NCBI GenBank assembly: GCA_003508835.1
Contig: PUFA01000007.1
Span: 17,817,001-17,881,000 of the forward strand
Source of the DNA: Eonycteris spelaea
Taxonomy: Eukaryota > Chordata > Mammalia > Chiroptera > Pteropodidae
DNA length: 64,000 nt
Reading direction: 5' to 3'
This document shows, in pieces, positions 23,783 to 35,720 of the stretch; position 1 is the stretch's first letter, and each line of letters opens with the position of its first letter. The position numbers and the translations under genes were made by a program. The notes under the pieces were generated by a model. It saw only the letters and a program-made list of their open reading frames with translations. It made no database searches and had not been told where the DNA came from.

Positions 23783-24401
23783 CAATCATATGCTGCTTAT
23801 CTGAGAAATGCATGATTAGGAGATCTTCCACTTGTGTGAACATGGTAGTGTGTACATACACATACCTAGAGGGTCTAGTCTACTGCACACCTAGGCTGTG
23901 TGGTATAACATAATGCTCTTAGGCTACTACTCTAGCTTGTGCAGCACATTATTGTACAAAGCAACCTGAGATTAAATCAAGCATGAGAGAAAAAGATGCA
24001 ATCAAGAGATGTGGTAAAACAGACGTATGAGGTTACTCCTGGTATAACATAGCATACTGTTTTACACCAAATTTTCTTTTATAAGTAGAAAAAGGACATC
24101 TAAAATAATGATAAAAAGCATAATCCAGTAACTACATAAACCAGTGACATAGCAGTTTATTATCAAGTATTATGTTCTGTACATAATTGTATGTGCTATA
24201 CTTTTATACAACTGACAGTAGGTTAGTTCATATCAGCATCAGCACAAGCAAATGAGTAATTCATTGCACTACAACTATTAGGATGACTGTAACCTCACTA
24301 GGCATTAGGAATTTTCCAGTTCTATTATAGTCTCATGGAACCATCCTCATATATGTGGTCTGTTATTAACCAAAATAACATTATGTACACATGATTTGAC
24401 T
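23783..24401. mobile_element. Tigger2/MER2-type DNA transposon, both ends present
   Basis: The left end caatcatatgctgcttat and the right end (reverse complement near 24380-24400) are diverged terminal inverted repeats of the MER2/Tigger2 kind, with a TA just before the left end. Inside are ctgcacacctaggctgtgtg, aatgataaaaagcataatcc, ttctgtacataattgtatgt and tagtctcatggaaccatcct, in the order I recall for Tigger2. It lacks a transposase reading frame, so it is non-autonomous or deleted. Confidence 0.82.
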
Positions 24402-26799
24402 TTCCTCCCTGTACTTTGGAGGTAAATATTAGCAACAAATAAGTTAATAATTATCTAATAAACTGTTTCAATTTAAGTAACAGAAGCTCCAAAAAGACAG
24501 AGCCCTGAGGTAGAAGAGAAATATGCAGGTAAGTTACACATAGACCCACATAGAGATGTGGCTGATATGGTTGGCTGCATCTTGCAGGTGGTTCTTTATT
24601 CTAATACACGAGAGGTCACTGTGTTAACATAAGGTTGCCACAGGTCTCTCCCAGTGCTGCTCTCAGATCGCCCATTAGTCATCTTGCCACTGGGTCTGCC
24701 TGTCTCTGCTAAACCTCCTCTGAGCAGCTTCTCCTAAATTGTAACAGACCTTGTAGGAAGCCAGGTTCCAAACACCAAGCTGTAAGTCTGGGCACACATC
24801 AGACAGCGTCACGAGTCACAGACTTGGGTCTCTGTTTCTGCTGCCAACTTCATTAAGAGCTTCTCATTACATGAGAGCTAGAGAGAAAGAGCTACAAATC
24901 ACCAAATTAAAGCCAGATTGCAAGCAATGGTATTTTATTTTACTCATGCTAAACAATTTAGTCTAGTAGTTTTGAATAATAGCACGCCTTAATATTTAAA
25001 TGCCTGGATAAGAAGCCGCAATGATTTATGTTTGAAGTAAACCTAACGACTATTTATCATTATAAAAGGGGTAAAAACTCAATATTCAATGTTTATGGCC
25101 ATATAATATTATGGAGAAATGTTTAGGATATGTATTAAGTAAAAAAAAAAAAAAGAAAGAAAAAGAAAAGAGCTAGAGAAAAGAATATGCCTTTTATGGT
25201 TACAGCTTTTAAAATATACATGGGAAAACAAATGCAAGAGGATACTTTAAAATATTAACATATTACATAAAAGTTTTGGTGTTAAGAGTGATTCATTTAT
25301 ATTCTTTTTTTTTGACAAACACTGATATAGATATATTATTTCTACAATGAAAGAAATATAAAAGAAAATGATATGCAAAGGATGATCTTTTGTCATGAAG
25401 TTTCCTAATTTTTAAATTGAAGGAATATTATCTGAATACATATAAGCACCATTACACCAGTTTAAAATAGGTCATAGCTTCTTAAAATATTTTCTAAATA
25501 TTCTAATAAATTTAATATAACATTTTTCAAAAAAATAATCACTATTCAATTTAATAAGAACAAAAATGTAAGTCTATATGCAAAGTAAGACATATTCTTG
25601 ATTAAAGGAAGAAAGACAAAATCTAGAAGAGCCAAGATATTTCAAATAGCAGGCTAAAAGCAGACGAGATCGTTTTTATACAAAGAAAGCAATGTAAAGG
25701 ACATCTAGAATCTTACAGCTCGAGTCATTTAGAATTGCTACACTCACAGACACCTTGGGGAATAAGACACAGAGGCTACAGGAAGGTTATTTGAGATCCA
25801 TTTGAGATTATGTCAACCAACAGAGCTGAAGGATTGACAAGATAAAAAGGCAAGATATTTTTCATATCTAATTCTTCTGATATGCTTCACTAAACACGTA
25901 AAAACAGAGACAAACAAAAAGAGAGATTGTTTGTACATTTTCAGGTTTGTGAATAGTTTCAAGGGAGGGAAGAAACACCATGAGGTCATCTGGCATGCCT
26001 TCATAAATAGTTTAAAATATTATTCATTGTGCACTATTTGCAGTGCCCTTGGAAATCAAAATATACTTTATTTTGTGGAAGACGAAGAAGATCTGCCTGG
26101 CTCCAAGGGACATCTTACGTCAGGGTACTTTACATGTGAGGTTCTTAAGTGGGAAGAGCCAATAGGATGAATCTGAGTGAAGACCTTGGAAGAGTGACAA
26201 CTCAACAGGCCACATTTCAAAGCTGAGTAAATAGAGACAACAATGCGCTTACGGACAGGAAATGAAGTCAAGGACAAAGACAGAATGAAATAGACAGATT
26301 GCAAACAAGAAGATGTCTGGGAGAGAGTGGTTAGAAAGAGCCAAGAAACACCTCTTGCTTACCTCTAGAATAAATACATCTGTGGAAGTGGACACACCAG
26401 ACTCGCTTACAGAAGGATCAGATAAATGTCCTCTTCTCAGGGTCTTCAACACTTACTGCTAGCCTCAGAGGCTTCCAAATCTATAGCCAAATATTACTTA
26501 CACAACGTTCACGGCACCTTTATCTGCTGCTAGTTCTCATCATACTGTGCCCTCCTCCATCTTTCTTGAATCTTTGCTGTAACAAGGCTATCTATCTTTT
26601 GTTGTTTGGTAAGAAGTATCTGATCATCATCAGCAAAATGTTCCTTTTACCCTCTGCCCACTCACATGCAGAGACATATGTGAAAGGGCTAAGACTCCTA
26701 TTAACATCCATTAATTCTTGAAATGGGTAAAAACAACGATAAAGCCACCAACATCTAACATTTTAGATTGATCACTTCAAATGTGAAAAATTACATATT
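24402..26799. other. Long stretch with no gene or repeat recognised
   Basis: Very AT-rich in 24.9-25.7 kb. An A-rich run (A14 then GAAA units) lies at 25141-25170. Open frames of 60-80 codons (25813, 25931, 26068, 26249) show no recognisable domain. Confidence 0.5.
25141..25170. repeat. A-rich / (GAAA)n tract
   Basis: Fourteen A followed by degenerate gaaa/gaaaa units. Confidence 0.9.
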
Positions 26800-26819
26800 T
26801 ATCTCTCTTTTCTTAACAG

Positions 26820-26935
26820 CACATTCATTAGAGAAGGGGCGTGGCTTATTCATTCTCATATCACCGTGAACTACAAAGCATAGGAGTTGACATATTGTAG
26901 ATAAACAATGAGCGAGTGAATGAATGCAAAATTTC
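26820..26935 (+). mobile_element. L2 LINE 3' terminus (diverged)
   Basis: Shows tagagaaggggcgtggctta, then ttcattctcatatcaccgtg, then aatgagcgagtgaatgaatg, like the L2 end (gagggcagggactgtgtctt ... ttgaatgaatgaatg). Confidence 0.5.
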
Positions 26936-27689
26936 AGTGTTCAGTGTAAACATCCAGTGTGTTTCTTGACAAAATTGAGCAGATAATCAGATGTATGAAT
27001 GTTGTGGTCCTAGAGTTTCACACTACTATACTATTTTAACCATGCAATCCTAAAAATCATAGATGCTAAAAGGTGAATAGAAAATGTAGAGAAAATGTCA
27101 GGGTAATCAGTTCTTAACAATATTGGTAAAGCTGATTTTCTACAGAATTCAGGGCTGTAGAATCAGTCAAATCAGAAGAACCTTTTCAAGATGAGTGCCA
27201 GGAATCTGGCTGACACGTATTTTCCTCTGCTGTGTTGCCTGGATTTAATCGTTTAACTTGAGCATCATATGAACACATCATCTGGTGTGATGTCAGAGAG
27301 AAAACATTTTTGATAACATTTGCTCATCCCTTTAGCGTAAGGACTAGACAATAAAATCTTTTTCTTCATTTCCTTTTTTCCTTCCTTCCTCCCCTCCCAC
27401 TCCCCTTCTTTTTTTCCTAACAGCTATTTGTAACTACCGGTGACAAAACTTAATTTTTAACAAGAAATTAAGAAAAGATAATTCAGATTAAGGGTGTTCA
27501 AAATGTGTTTCACAAAGATGCTTTAAGGGTTCTGTAAAACTTGGTGATGGTGGCTTACTTCGTTTTCACGGACGATGAGGCTATGACCAGATCTGCCATT
27601 CAAAATTACATTCTTAAATTTATTTATTTATTTTTTTTGCTCATTGAAACAGCCACATTCTTCTGATAGATTAAGTTTTAAAACGAGTA
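26936..27689. other. No gene or repeat recognised
   Basis: Pyrimidine-rich run at about 27360-27420 (tttccttttttccttccttc). Otherwise featureless. Confidence 0.5.
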
Positions 27690-27830
27690 ACTGCTATTAC
27701 TTTTATAAGATGACACAGTCATCACTCAGTACTGTAAAGCCAGTTAGTAAGAGAACCTGAGCTGGCCCTCAGATCTGCTGTCACAATTGTTCTCTCCACT
27801 ACATGGTTTGATAACTTCACAGAGAGCTGA
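27690..27830 (-). mobile_element. MIR SINE, minus strand (5' half)
   Basis: Shows taaagccagttagtaagaga, then acctgagctggccctcagat, then gttctctccactacatgg, matching the reversed tRNA-derived half of MIR. Confidence 0.55.
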
Positions 27831-28219
27831 AAACACTTTCTTCTCTACTCAGTTTTATTGGTGACTCCCCAGTTTGTTAGCCTACGTCATTAGCCATGTT
27901 TAACAATTGAGTAGATGTCATATAAAAAGAAAAGGGGGCAGATCTTCTAGTGATCACTAAACATTTATTTTTTCTTTATAAATTTACAAATGTATCTAGT
28001 TGCTGTGTATTGCAGTTCACCACTTGAATATGGGCAACTAAAAATATTGTCAGAGACAATAACAAAAAAAAAGTAGAAAGAAGAAAAGGAGGACAAAAAG
28101 AAGGAACAGGGAAAGAAGATGCTTTAAAGATTACATGCCACTTGGGAAATTCTTAGTATTATATAATGCTGTATATTCAATATGTTATTGAATCTACCTT
28201 GTGTGCATAAATTCCTATG
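27831..28219. other. No gene or repeat recognised
   Basis: AT-rich, with an aaaagaa-rich segment at 28060-28125. Confidence 0.5.
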
Positions 28220-28415
28220 TTGAATATATTTAAAGCCCAAAAGTGAGTTCTTATATGTATTCATAGATTTCCTCCTAAATAAATTCTTGTAGGTAAGACA
28301 GAGATTGCGATTTCCACTTTACAGGGAGGAAACTAAGGCACATGATTAAATGATTGTCCCCCTGGCACCCAGCAAATCCGCAGCAGAGAATTGTAATATA
28401 TTCACTCCTACCACT
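28220..28415 (-). mobile_element. MIR SINE, minus strand
   Basis: Reads tttccactttacagggagga, then aactaaggcacatgattaaa, then cccctggcacccagcaaatc and gcagcagagaattgtaatat, in MIR reverse order. Confidence 0.7.
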
Positions 28416-28559
28416 TTCACAACTTCATCTCTAGGGTTGTCATTCTGAATATACGACTATGATCATTTAAGTCATAAACTTCTATTGAAAAACAAACATG
28501 CTTCAAACATCCTGCAGTCAAAAATGCTGAAGTTCAATACTATGTACAACAGATAAAGA

Positions 28560-29115
28560 AAAAAAAATCCAGAAAAAAACAACAGCTCAAAGGAAAAATA
28601 GACAAAGGATAAAACAGGCAGTTTGGTTCACAGGAAAAAAAAAAAAAAGATTCGAGTAGATTAAAACCATATGGAGAGATGCTCAACCTCACTAATTATT
28701 CTGTGAAATGCAAATTAAATAACAAAAAATACTTCTTTTTTTAAGCTATCAGTTTGGCAAAGATTATGAAATCTGGCAAGGGTGTGAGGAAACAGACATT
28801 CTTATATATTGTCATTGGGAGTACTTGGCAATATCTATCAATATTTTAAATGCACATATGCTTGAATACAGTAATCCCACTTCTAGGAATTTCTCTTATA
28901 GATAAATACCCACATGTGTGCAAAAATATATGTACAAAGATGACCACTGCAACCAGATAAATGACCGTCAGTAGAATAAAATGGAAACTTATGTGTCATT
29001 AAATAAATGATACATTAGATAAAAGATACTCTAATGAAGGGCTTCAAAATAGATTGTTTAAAAAAACCAAACAAACTGTAGTACATTGTTTAACCAGGTC
29101 TCCATTTTGTGTAAA
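28560..29115 (+). mobile_element. L1M LINE, ORF2 end and 3' region
   Basis: Order: gagagatgctcaacctcact, ctgtgaaatgcaaattaaat, gcaagggtgtgaggaaacag, tggcaatatctatcaatatt, cccacttctaggaatttctc, ending tccattttgtgtaaaaacaa. This is the terminal ORF2/3' sequence of old L1M elements. Many frameshifts. The A-run at 28632-28646 lies within it. Confidence 0.85.
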
Positions 29116-29700
29116 AACAATTTATCAGTCCCATCTGTATGCTGATGACTTTGAAATACAGATATACACTCTTGATCTTTTCACTGAACTCTAGATTTGT
29201 ATTCATCTTAACATGGCAATTCCAGAACACTTGATATCCCCCTTCCCAAAACCCACTCCATGATTTTCTCATTCTAATAATTAATAGCAATACACATTTA
29301 GTTACTTAGACGAATCTCTATCTCATCCTTCTCGAATACTTCATTTCCATTCAATGGGCAATTTCTATTGCCTCAACTTCCAAAACTCACTTAAAAATTT
29401 GCTACCTTGGTCTCTTTCCAGTGATAGCACTTCAAGCCTTTAACTTCCTCCTGAGATGTTTGCTTTATATGCCTTTCTTCCACTTTGTTTTCACTATAAT
29501 CCATACTGCACACGGTAGGTAGAATGATGCTTTTATACATAAGCCACTCCTTACCCAGAATCCTCTAATATCATCCCATCACATTTAGAATGAGGTCCTA
29601 TTTAACTGATCTACAAAGCCCTACATTAACCGAACCCTGCCTGTCTCTCTGACCTCAACTCTTGCTTTGAAGTGCATAGAAAACTTATTGCAAACACACA
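29116..29700 (+). mobile_element. L2 LINE fragment with reverse-transcriptase motif remnant
   Basis: The codons at 29138-29149 read Tyr-Ala-Asp-Asp, the catalytic motif of non-LTR reverse transcriptases, followed by FEIQIY where CR1/L2 elements have TQLYIS-like residues. Later, tacccagaatcctctaatat, gaatgaggtcctatttaact and gatctacaaagccctacatt match the downstream L2 order. No intact frame. Confidence 0.78.
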
Positions 29701-30114
29701 GCAATCTAGTAAGAGTGAAGTTAGCAAGAGCTACTTTGCTGTGTTGAATTTTTAGAATTGGCAGCTCATATTACTTCCATCCTAGTCCCTGAACTCATTC
29801 ACACATGCGTCCTGCAGATCTCTCTCTCATTTTCAGCTACAGGTGAATTGTATAGCCCATTGGGTCCACAATTCTCATACATAAATTGACAGAGTAGAGA
29901 AATCAGAGATTATTGGGTTTACAGAAGACTCAATCAGACCTTAGCACATGCTTAGTTTAGTTACCACAAAACAAGGTAAATAACTGGCAGATACTTTCCA
30001 TAAAATATTCAGCTTTCCAGTTTCTCTTAAGAAATAAGGTTTGAAATTAAAACAACTGGCCGGCACTGAGTACAGCCACCGTTTCACAGGTGGTGTGAAC
30101 TCTCCAGTTTATCC
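29701..30114. other. No gene or repeat recognised
   Basis: Mixed composition. Lies between the L2 fragment and the next LTR. Confidence 0.5.
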
Positions 30115-30566
30115 TGTTATAGTTTAAACTGTGTCTCTCCAAAAAAAGAAAATTTTAATCCCTAGTACCTCAAAATATGACCCTATTTTGTGAAAAAAAG
30201 GGGGGTCTCAAAAAAAGGAATCAAGTTAAAACGGTGTCATTACAGTGGGCCCTAATCCAATACAAATCAGAGAATTTTTGACCCAGAAATAGACATGCAA
30301 AGAGAAAAGATGCTGTGAAGACACACAGAGAGAAGACAGCCATGTAATAATAGGAGCGTTGCTTTGACAAGCCAAGGAATGCCAAGGATTGTCAGTCAAC
30401 AGCAGAAGCTGAAAATGGCAAAGGGTTTTCCCCCAGCACTGTCAGAGTCAGCACGGCCATGCTGACACCTTAATTTTGAACCTCCAGCCTCCAGATCTGT
30501 GAAGTAATACAGTTCTTTTATTTTAAGCCTCCTAGCATTTGGCACTTTAGTAGCAAAAATGCACCA
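30115..30566 (+). mobile_element. MLT1-type MaLR solo LTR
   Basis: Order: tttaaactgtgtctctccaa, tagtacctcaaaatatgacc, gtgggccctaatccaataca, gaagacacacagagagaaga, gccaaggaatgccaaggatt, cacggccatgctgacacctt, cctccagatctgtgaagtaa, then tttaagcctcctagcatttg. Nearly full length. An aaaaaaaggggggtctcaaa block replaces part of the usual left arm. Confidence 0.9.
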
Positions 30567-31794
30567 GGCAGTCAAAAACTGACCTGAGAATGCTGAACAC
30601 AGGCAAAGCCCTTGGGTAATTCTGTGTAAAGAGTAAATAAAGTGGAGTTGGTTTGGCAACAAAGAATGTAGCTAGAGAGAGCATGCTGGGAAACAATGCT
30701 TTGTCTGACAAGTTCTTCCAAAGGCGCTTAACAACTTTTTAAAGCACTAAGTTGGCCAGATTCCTGTTAAGACTATGCTATTAAAGAAGGCATGCAAAAT
30801 CATATTATTGAGAGAGATCCGAAAAGAGACAAAGGCCGATCACTTCGTTAAGAGTTTATTCCACCACCAAGAATGCTAAGCCCACTTCCCATTGCTGTCA
30901 GAATATGACTGTGGCTATGAATGCCACCACCACCTCATAGAGAGCCAATGAACATATTGTAAATACAAGCACACACTGACTCTTGGGAATGAAAGAAAAA
31001 GTTGCCAAATGAGCCTTGGATACTCCTACTTTATCAATGGGAGAACCAAAGATATTGGAGCTGCAAGGAAGGAATGATATCATGGAAATAACATAAAATA
31101 AACAATTAATAGTCTAGTATTTTGTCCTCTGTCTGGTTGTTACTGGCTTCAGTGAATGATTTGACCTCTCTGGGGCACAGAAATTGTACTGATATGTGCT
31201 ATAAACAGAATACACATCTGTTCTAATTCACAGGTATACAACCAAAGAAAATGATTGCAAATGACTTGAAAACTGTATGACAAGGCATATGACATATTTG
31301 TTATTGATGTTGTTATCATCGTCATCGTCATTACCATCATCACCACTACTTCACAAAAATTTACCTGTTACAAGTTAAGGTCTTTGTTCACCAAAATGTT
31401 AATTTTTAAAGTTTATCTGAAACTCCCAAATTAGGCTTTTTCTCAGAGCTGAATAAAAACTGAACAAAAATGTAGTATACCTTTTGATAATGGTCAGCAA
31501 AATACTAATGTAAATTGTTCAAGTTTCCTGTTGCTGGTTGGGTCCTTCAGTCCAGTATAAACTATTCTGTAAACTTGATCTCATTTTAGTTTTTTATTGC
31601 TGTGATTTGCACTAGCAATTAAACACATGTAAAAATTTGCTATCTCAAGAAATAGAAATCAAGAATTGCTGTTAGTCTCTTTTAGGATGGGGGGTGTAGT
31701 TATAATAGAAATATTGTAGAGCATGGGTATATTTCTAGCATGTCAGAAAAACTGGAAATGTGCTATAAATTGACTCAATGTCCCCTGTGACATA
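30567..31794. other. No gene or repeat recognised
   Basis: A 61-codon hydrophobic minus-strand frame at 30898-31083 looked briefly like a membrane-protein fragment but matches nothing I know. A degenerate atc/gtc-rich run lies at 31308-31345. Confidence 0.5.
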
Positions 31795-31797
31795 ATA

Positions 31798-31980
31798 GAC
31801 ACTAATTATAGAATCACAAAGCCTAGATTTCAATCTAGACTTCACTATTCGCAGGTTAAGTCACCTTAGTGGATCATGAATCTTTCAGGGCTTCAACTTT
31901 TCACTTCAAAATAATGCATAACTCACAGAATTGTTTTGAGATCCAGTAAAGCAATGCAGATGAAAGTGTTTTGTAGGTAT
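31798..31980 (+). mobile_element. MIR SINE
   Basis: Reads tagatttcaatctagacttc, then aggttaagtcaccttagtgg, then cttcaacttttcacttcaaa, then ataatgcataactcacagaa, then agcaatgcagatgaaagtgt. Forward MIR order through its 3' part. Confidence 0.75.
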
Positions 31981-32205
31981 AGAGTCCCATAGTTCCTGTG
32001 GGGGACAGGAACTTAGGAATGACTACTCAGTGGAATTCCAGTGAGTCAGCAAGCAAACCATCCAGCTACTAGCAGTTGAGCTACTGAACTTTTAACTGTC
32101 TCTGAATTTATTTTTAAGATAGAGTTACTTATTGTATCCACTTCACTATTTTCAGTGGATCTCCTAAGTTAGCTTTGAAAATGCACTTGTTTTCAAAATT
32201 CAGCT

Positions 32206-32297
32206 ATTTTTTTCTCTTCTCTTCTCTCTTCTCTCTTCTCTTCTCTTCTCTTCTCTTCTCTCTTTCCTTCCTCTCTCTCTCTTTCTTTTTCTTTTTC
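32206..32297. repeat. (CTCTT)n pyrimidine microsatellite
   Basis: Degenerate ctctt/ctctct/cttcc units with all purines on the opposite strand, so a homopurine-homopyrimidine mirror tract. It explains the serine/leucine/phenylalanine-rich 61-codon frame. Confidence 0.95.
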
Positions 32298-32404
32298 TGT
32301 ACCTCGACTTCTCTGGGCCACAAGTTTCACTGCTTAAATCCTATGAATGTTGGTGACTGATTCACTGTTCTCCCAACTGCTAATCATAATGACAGATAAA
32401 TGCT

Positions 32405-32640
32405 TTCCTTTTGGTGACACTAACCTATGAGGCTAGCACTGTGCTATGTACTTAAGAAACATTGTGTTATACAATTTTTAAAAATCCCTGCATTTAAAAA
32501 AGAAGATACTACAATTTATAAAGTTTAAGTACATTTCTCAAAGTTATGCCACTTGAAAATGGGGGCGGAGGAGGGCCTGAAATTATAACTCAGGTCTAGC
32601 AGTCTAGAAAGAATCTCAACCTCCACAGCGAGCAGAATCT
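32405..32640 (-). mobile_element. MIR SINE, minus strand
   Basis: Reads gaggctagcactgtgctatg, then aagtttaagtacatttctca, then tgccacttgaaaatgggggc, then gaaattataactcaggtcta and gcagtctagaaagaatctca. Confidence 0.7.
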
Positions 32641-32740
32641 GCCTAAGATGGGAAGCCATGGAGGGGAGCGCTCAAGTGTCGCTGACCATCCTTGAAACTA
32701 TTTTTCTTACTCTAGAGTTTTGTCTGGGCCCAGAGCTCTT

Positions 32741-32790
32741 TTGTGTTTTTGTTTGTTTGTTTGTTTTTGTTCTGTTTTGTTTTGTTTTTT
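32741..32790. repeat. (TTTG)n/(TTTTG)n tract
   Basis: Short tandem run of tttg then ttttg units. Confidence 0.9.
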
Positions 32791-32938
32791 AATTACACGA
32801 TGTTGCAGAAGACACACTCACTTGGGCTAGAAGATGAACTGGGATGCCCATCAATTCCATGAAAATACTGCACCATTGTAAACGTGTTGTTTCCATGTAT
32901 AGAGACTACCAGAAGTCTGTGAAGCAGGGCAAAGTGTA

Positions 32939-33060
32939 AGTAGGGTGAACGACCAGCCTGGTTTGTCTGGGACTTAAAGGAATCAGGCCTCTCGGTGAAA
33001 CTTTCAGGGCTAAAACCAGTGAAAGTCCTGGAGAAAGCGGAACGATTTGCTTACCCTGGA
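32939..33060. mobile_element. Short MITE with inverted ends (family not named)
   Basis: Left end gtagggtgaacgaccagcct then ggtttgtctgggactt. Right end aaagcggaacgatttgctta then ccctgg. The ends are diverged inverse copies of an agggtgaccaNNcNtcccgg-like terminus, with an internal 'gctaaaaccagtgaaagtcc' step. This resembles a common mammalian hAT-type MITE. Family uncertain. Confidence 0.6.
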
Positions 33061-35329
33061 AACAGGATCATTTTCATCTTACGGGTGAGGATACCAGAAT
33101 GGAGCTCCCCCAACAGTGCATGGCAGAGCCAAAGCTTCAATGACCACTTTCTGATTCAAGGGCCAGTGCACCATCTGCCACCTGACCAGGAACTTATTCT
33201 AGTAAAGTGAGGAAATCTTAAATGACTTGGAGCTAAATAAATGCTATCACATGGCACAACAGACTGGAACAAAAATCTAGCTTTTTAACTGGAGAAAATA
33301 TTAGTATTTGAACAGTTAATTCCTGCTCTAACTTGATTTTTCTATATATTTTTCTAATGGCTAGTATAGAATGGACATGTCGGAGTCCACCAGTTCTATA
33401 TGAAATAAAAATAGTCATTTTTCTTCACCATTGCACTATAATGGATAAATTATTTTACTTGTGGTCACTGCAAGTGATGTGGTAATAACTTGTTTTTGAA
33501 AGACATTTTTATATAATCTTTCAGTGTTTATGTTAATGAAGACATGCAGATATATTTTAGGGGAGTGGTCCAAGATATTATGGATATCGTTTAGAGTTTT
33601 TTAAAAAAACACACAAGGATATCATAATGGGAAGTGCAATTCTGGGGCAGATTCTACTACAAATTTAAAATCATTAGTGCAACTGAATACATTAGAAAAA
33701 TTGGCTGCTGAACAATTTAAGAAGATACTAAATATTTAGAATAGTCCTATCAATATTTCTACACCAGGAAAAGGCAGGACACTGAAGATAATAAGATTAA
33801 AACCTTGCACACCTCTCCTTCTCCTGCAGCATCCTCTTAGAGTGGTTCCGATCAAATGGAACTAGGGATGTGAGCCTCTCTCTCTTAAAAATTCAAGAAT
33901 CTCTAGCTCACGTAATCTACATTTTCAAAGAGAGGAGGGGAAGCAGTAGATAAAAAATTATTTGCATAAAAAGAAAAGAGATCTAAAAAAATAGCACACA
34001 TATGTCTTAGCAAAGAAAAAAGAAACCATTAACTCATACCAATTACCTCAGCAAAGTTTCTCCTGAAAAATAAGAAAAAAAAATCATACAAGGGCTTCGC
34101 ACATGTCTTTATCTCAAATCACTTTAGGCAAGAGTGAATATTATGGTTTCCAGAAAACAGTATAGATGTCTCAAAAGTGGCTGAACCAGAGAAAAAAGCC
34201 CCACTAGCAGGAGTGCTTATGAGAATAGGTATATATGTATGTATAGATATAGATATAGATATAGGTATTAACATATTGTATATTCTGTATAACTACTAGG
34301 AAAGAAAAGCAAAGGAATGCAGAGCAGACCCGGACTCAATTACTTTCCAAACCACAAATGAAAAATATTGCTGTGAACAGATGTCTTTCTATTTGTAATC
34401 TTGCTACAAATAAGTATGTAGTCCTTTTCACAACACGATGCTTGGGAGGAATATTAGAGTGTTGTCCTAGTGTGGAATCCCAGGAGATGCATGCCAGCTC
34501 AGCTCGAGGATGCTGAGGCCACGCTCTGTCTATCCACTCTAATTATGATGAATGAACACACAGAGAGGTTTTCAGCCTGGAGAATCAGAGGGTTAAACCC
34601 ATAGCTCTCTTTAAGAGCTCACTCAGCTCTTTCAAGAATGTGTGAATTACCAGAAGTACATGTGTTATCCCCTGAATTGACTTTCTTCCAGAGAAGACCC
34701 TTGACCTTAAAATTCTCTGGCAACAGCATTATTAGGTGCTGCGTAATTAAACATGCCAATAAAGCATGGCCATGTTTAAAGCAACAGGAAAGATTTTCAG
34801 CAATGACGAACTCACAACTTAGAGAATTTTTTTAGATTAGATCCATCAAAGGAATGAATGAATAAAGCTGTTTTTTTTTTTTTTTTCCTTCAGGGGTAGG
34901 ATCAGTTGATATCTGAACCAGAATTCAAAATCAAGAGAGCCTTTCACTCTTCCTTACACTGAGAACATTTGCTTCTTATGGTGAACAAGAATAAAAAACT
35001 AGTTCTTTCTCATGTTCCCATTCCGTTATTCATGAATGCCTCTGTATTTTGGAGGTTCAGGCAATGTCTAAAGTAAAGTAGCTGAACAAATATGTGGGTC
35101 AGGATGCTCTCCTAGGCTTTGCTCCCCCTTTCTGGCCATCAATAACCAGGATTTCTGTTATTTTTACTTGATTGGGCAAGGACAAGGGTTTTCATCCAGT
35201 TTAAGTTTGTAAAGCCTATATTTTCTTTGGACCTAAGGTGAAGATTTTAATTGTATCGAGGAACAGCTAGGAAATTATGTTGCTAAGAAAAGTTGACACT
35301 TTGTTAACTTACTGCTGACCAAGGGAAGA
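33061..35329. other. Long stretch with no gene or repeat recognised
   Basis: Contains a short tagata run (34234-34264), a T16 run at 34871-34886 and an enhancer-like patch at 34640-34830. Open frames of 61-71 codons (32995, 33233, 34638) are not recognisable. Confidence 0.5.
34640..34830. promoter_or_regulatory. Candidate conserved non-coding element
   Basis: Repeat-free. Contains gcattattaggtgctgcgta, then attaaacatgccaataaagc, then atggccatgtttaaagcaac. Dense TAAT/ATTA cores, an ATAAA/forkhead-like stretch and the palindromic catggccatg are typical of developmental enhancers. Judged by eye only. Confidence 0.22.
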
Positions 35330-35565
35330 AATAGTATTATTACTAATAAACATTTGTTCAGTTGTTTATTAACTGAACAATTATTTATTGTCACCTATCA
35401 GCACTGCTAGGCATTGAGGTAAAAGTAGTAAATAAAACAGACTTTTCTTGTGGTTCTTGCATTCTATTTTGGAGAGACAGAAAAAGATAAGATAAAAGGG
35501 GAGTAAGAATTCATGGAGTGAAAAATAAGTGTCAGACCTTATAAAGTACTCTATAAAGAATAGTT
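35330..35565 (-). mobile_element. L2 LINE 3' end, minus strand
   Basis: The plus strand reads acaattatttattgtcacct, then agcactgctaggcattgagg, then agtaaataaaacagactttt, then tgcattctattttggagaga, then cagaaaaagataagataaaa: the reversed L2 terminus in full order. Confidence 0.82.
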
Positions 35566-35599
35566 CCAATACTAAAACATATTAACTAGATAATATATG

Positions 35600-35720
35600 T
35601 ACATATTACATAGGAGAAATTACAGAATGGAATTTCTAAGAGAGTTATACTAATTTGTATAAGGTCACATAACTATTACTTGGGGATAGAATGAAACTGA
35701 GTTTTTACTATGTCAGGTAT
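35600..35720 (-). mobile_element. MIR-like fragment, minus strand
   Basis: Weak MIR landmarks: gaaattacagaatggaattt, then tttgtataaggtcacataac, then tattacttggggatagaatg. Confidence 0.4.

Noticed and set aside
30898..31083. Hydrophobic minus-strand frame that looked like a membrane-protein pseudogene
   Set aside because: No matching family could be named, and there is no poly(A) tail, UTR or wider similarity to support it.
32175..32360. Ser/Leu/Phe-rich 61-codon frame resembling a signal peptide
   Set aside because: Encoded by the CTCTT microsatellite.
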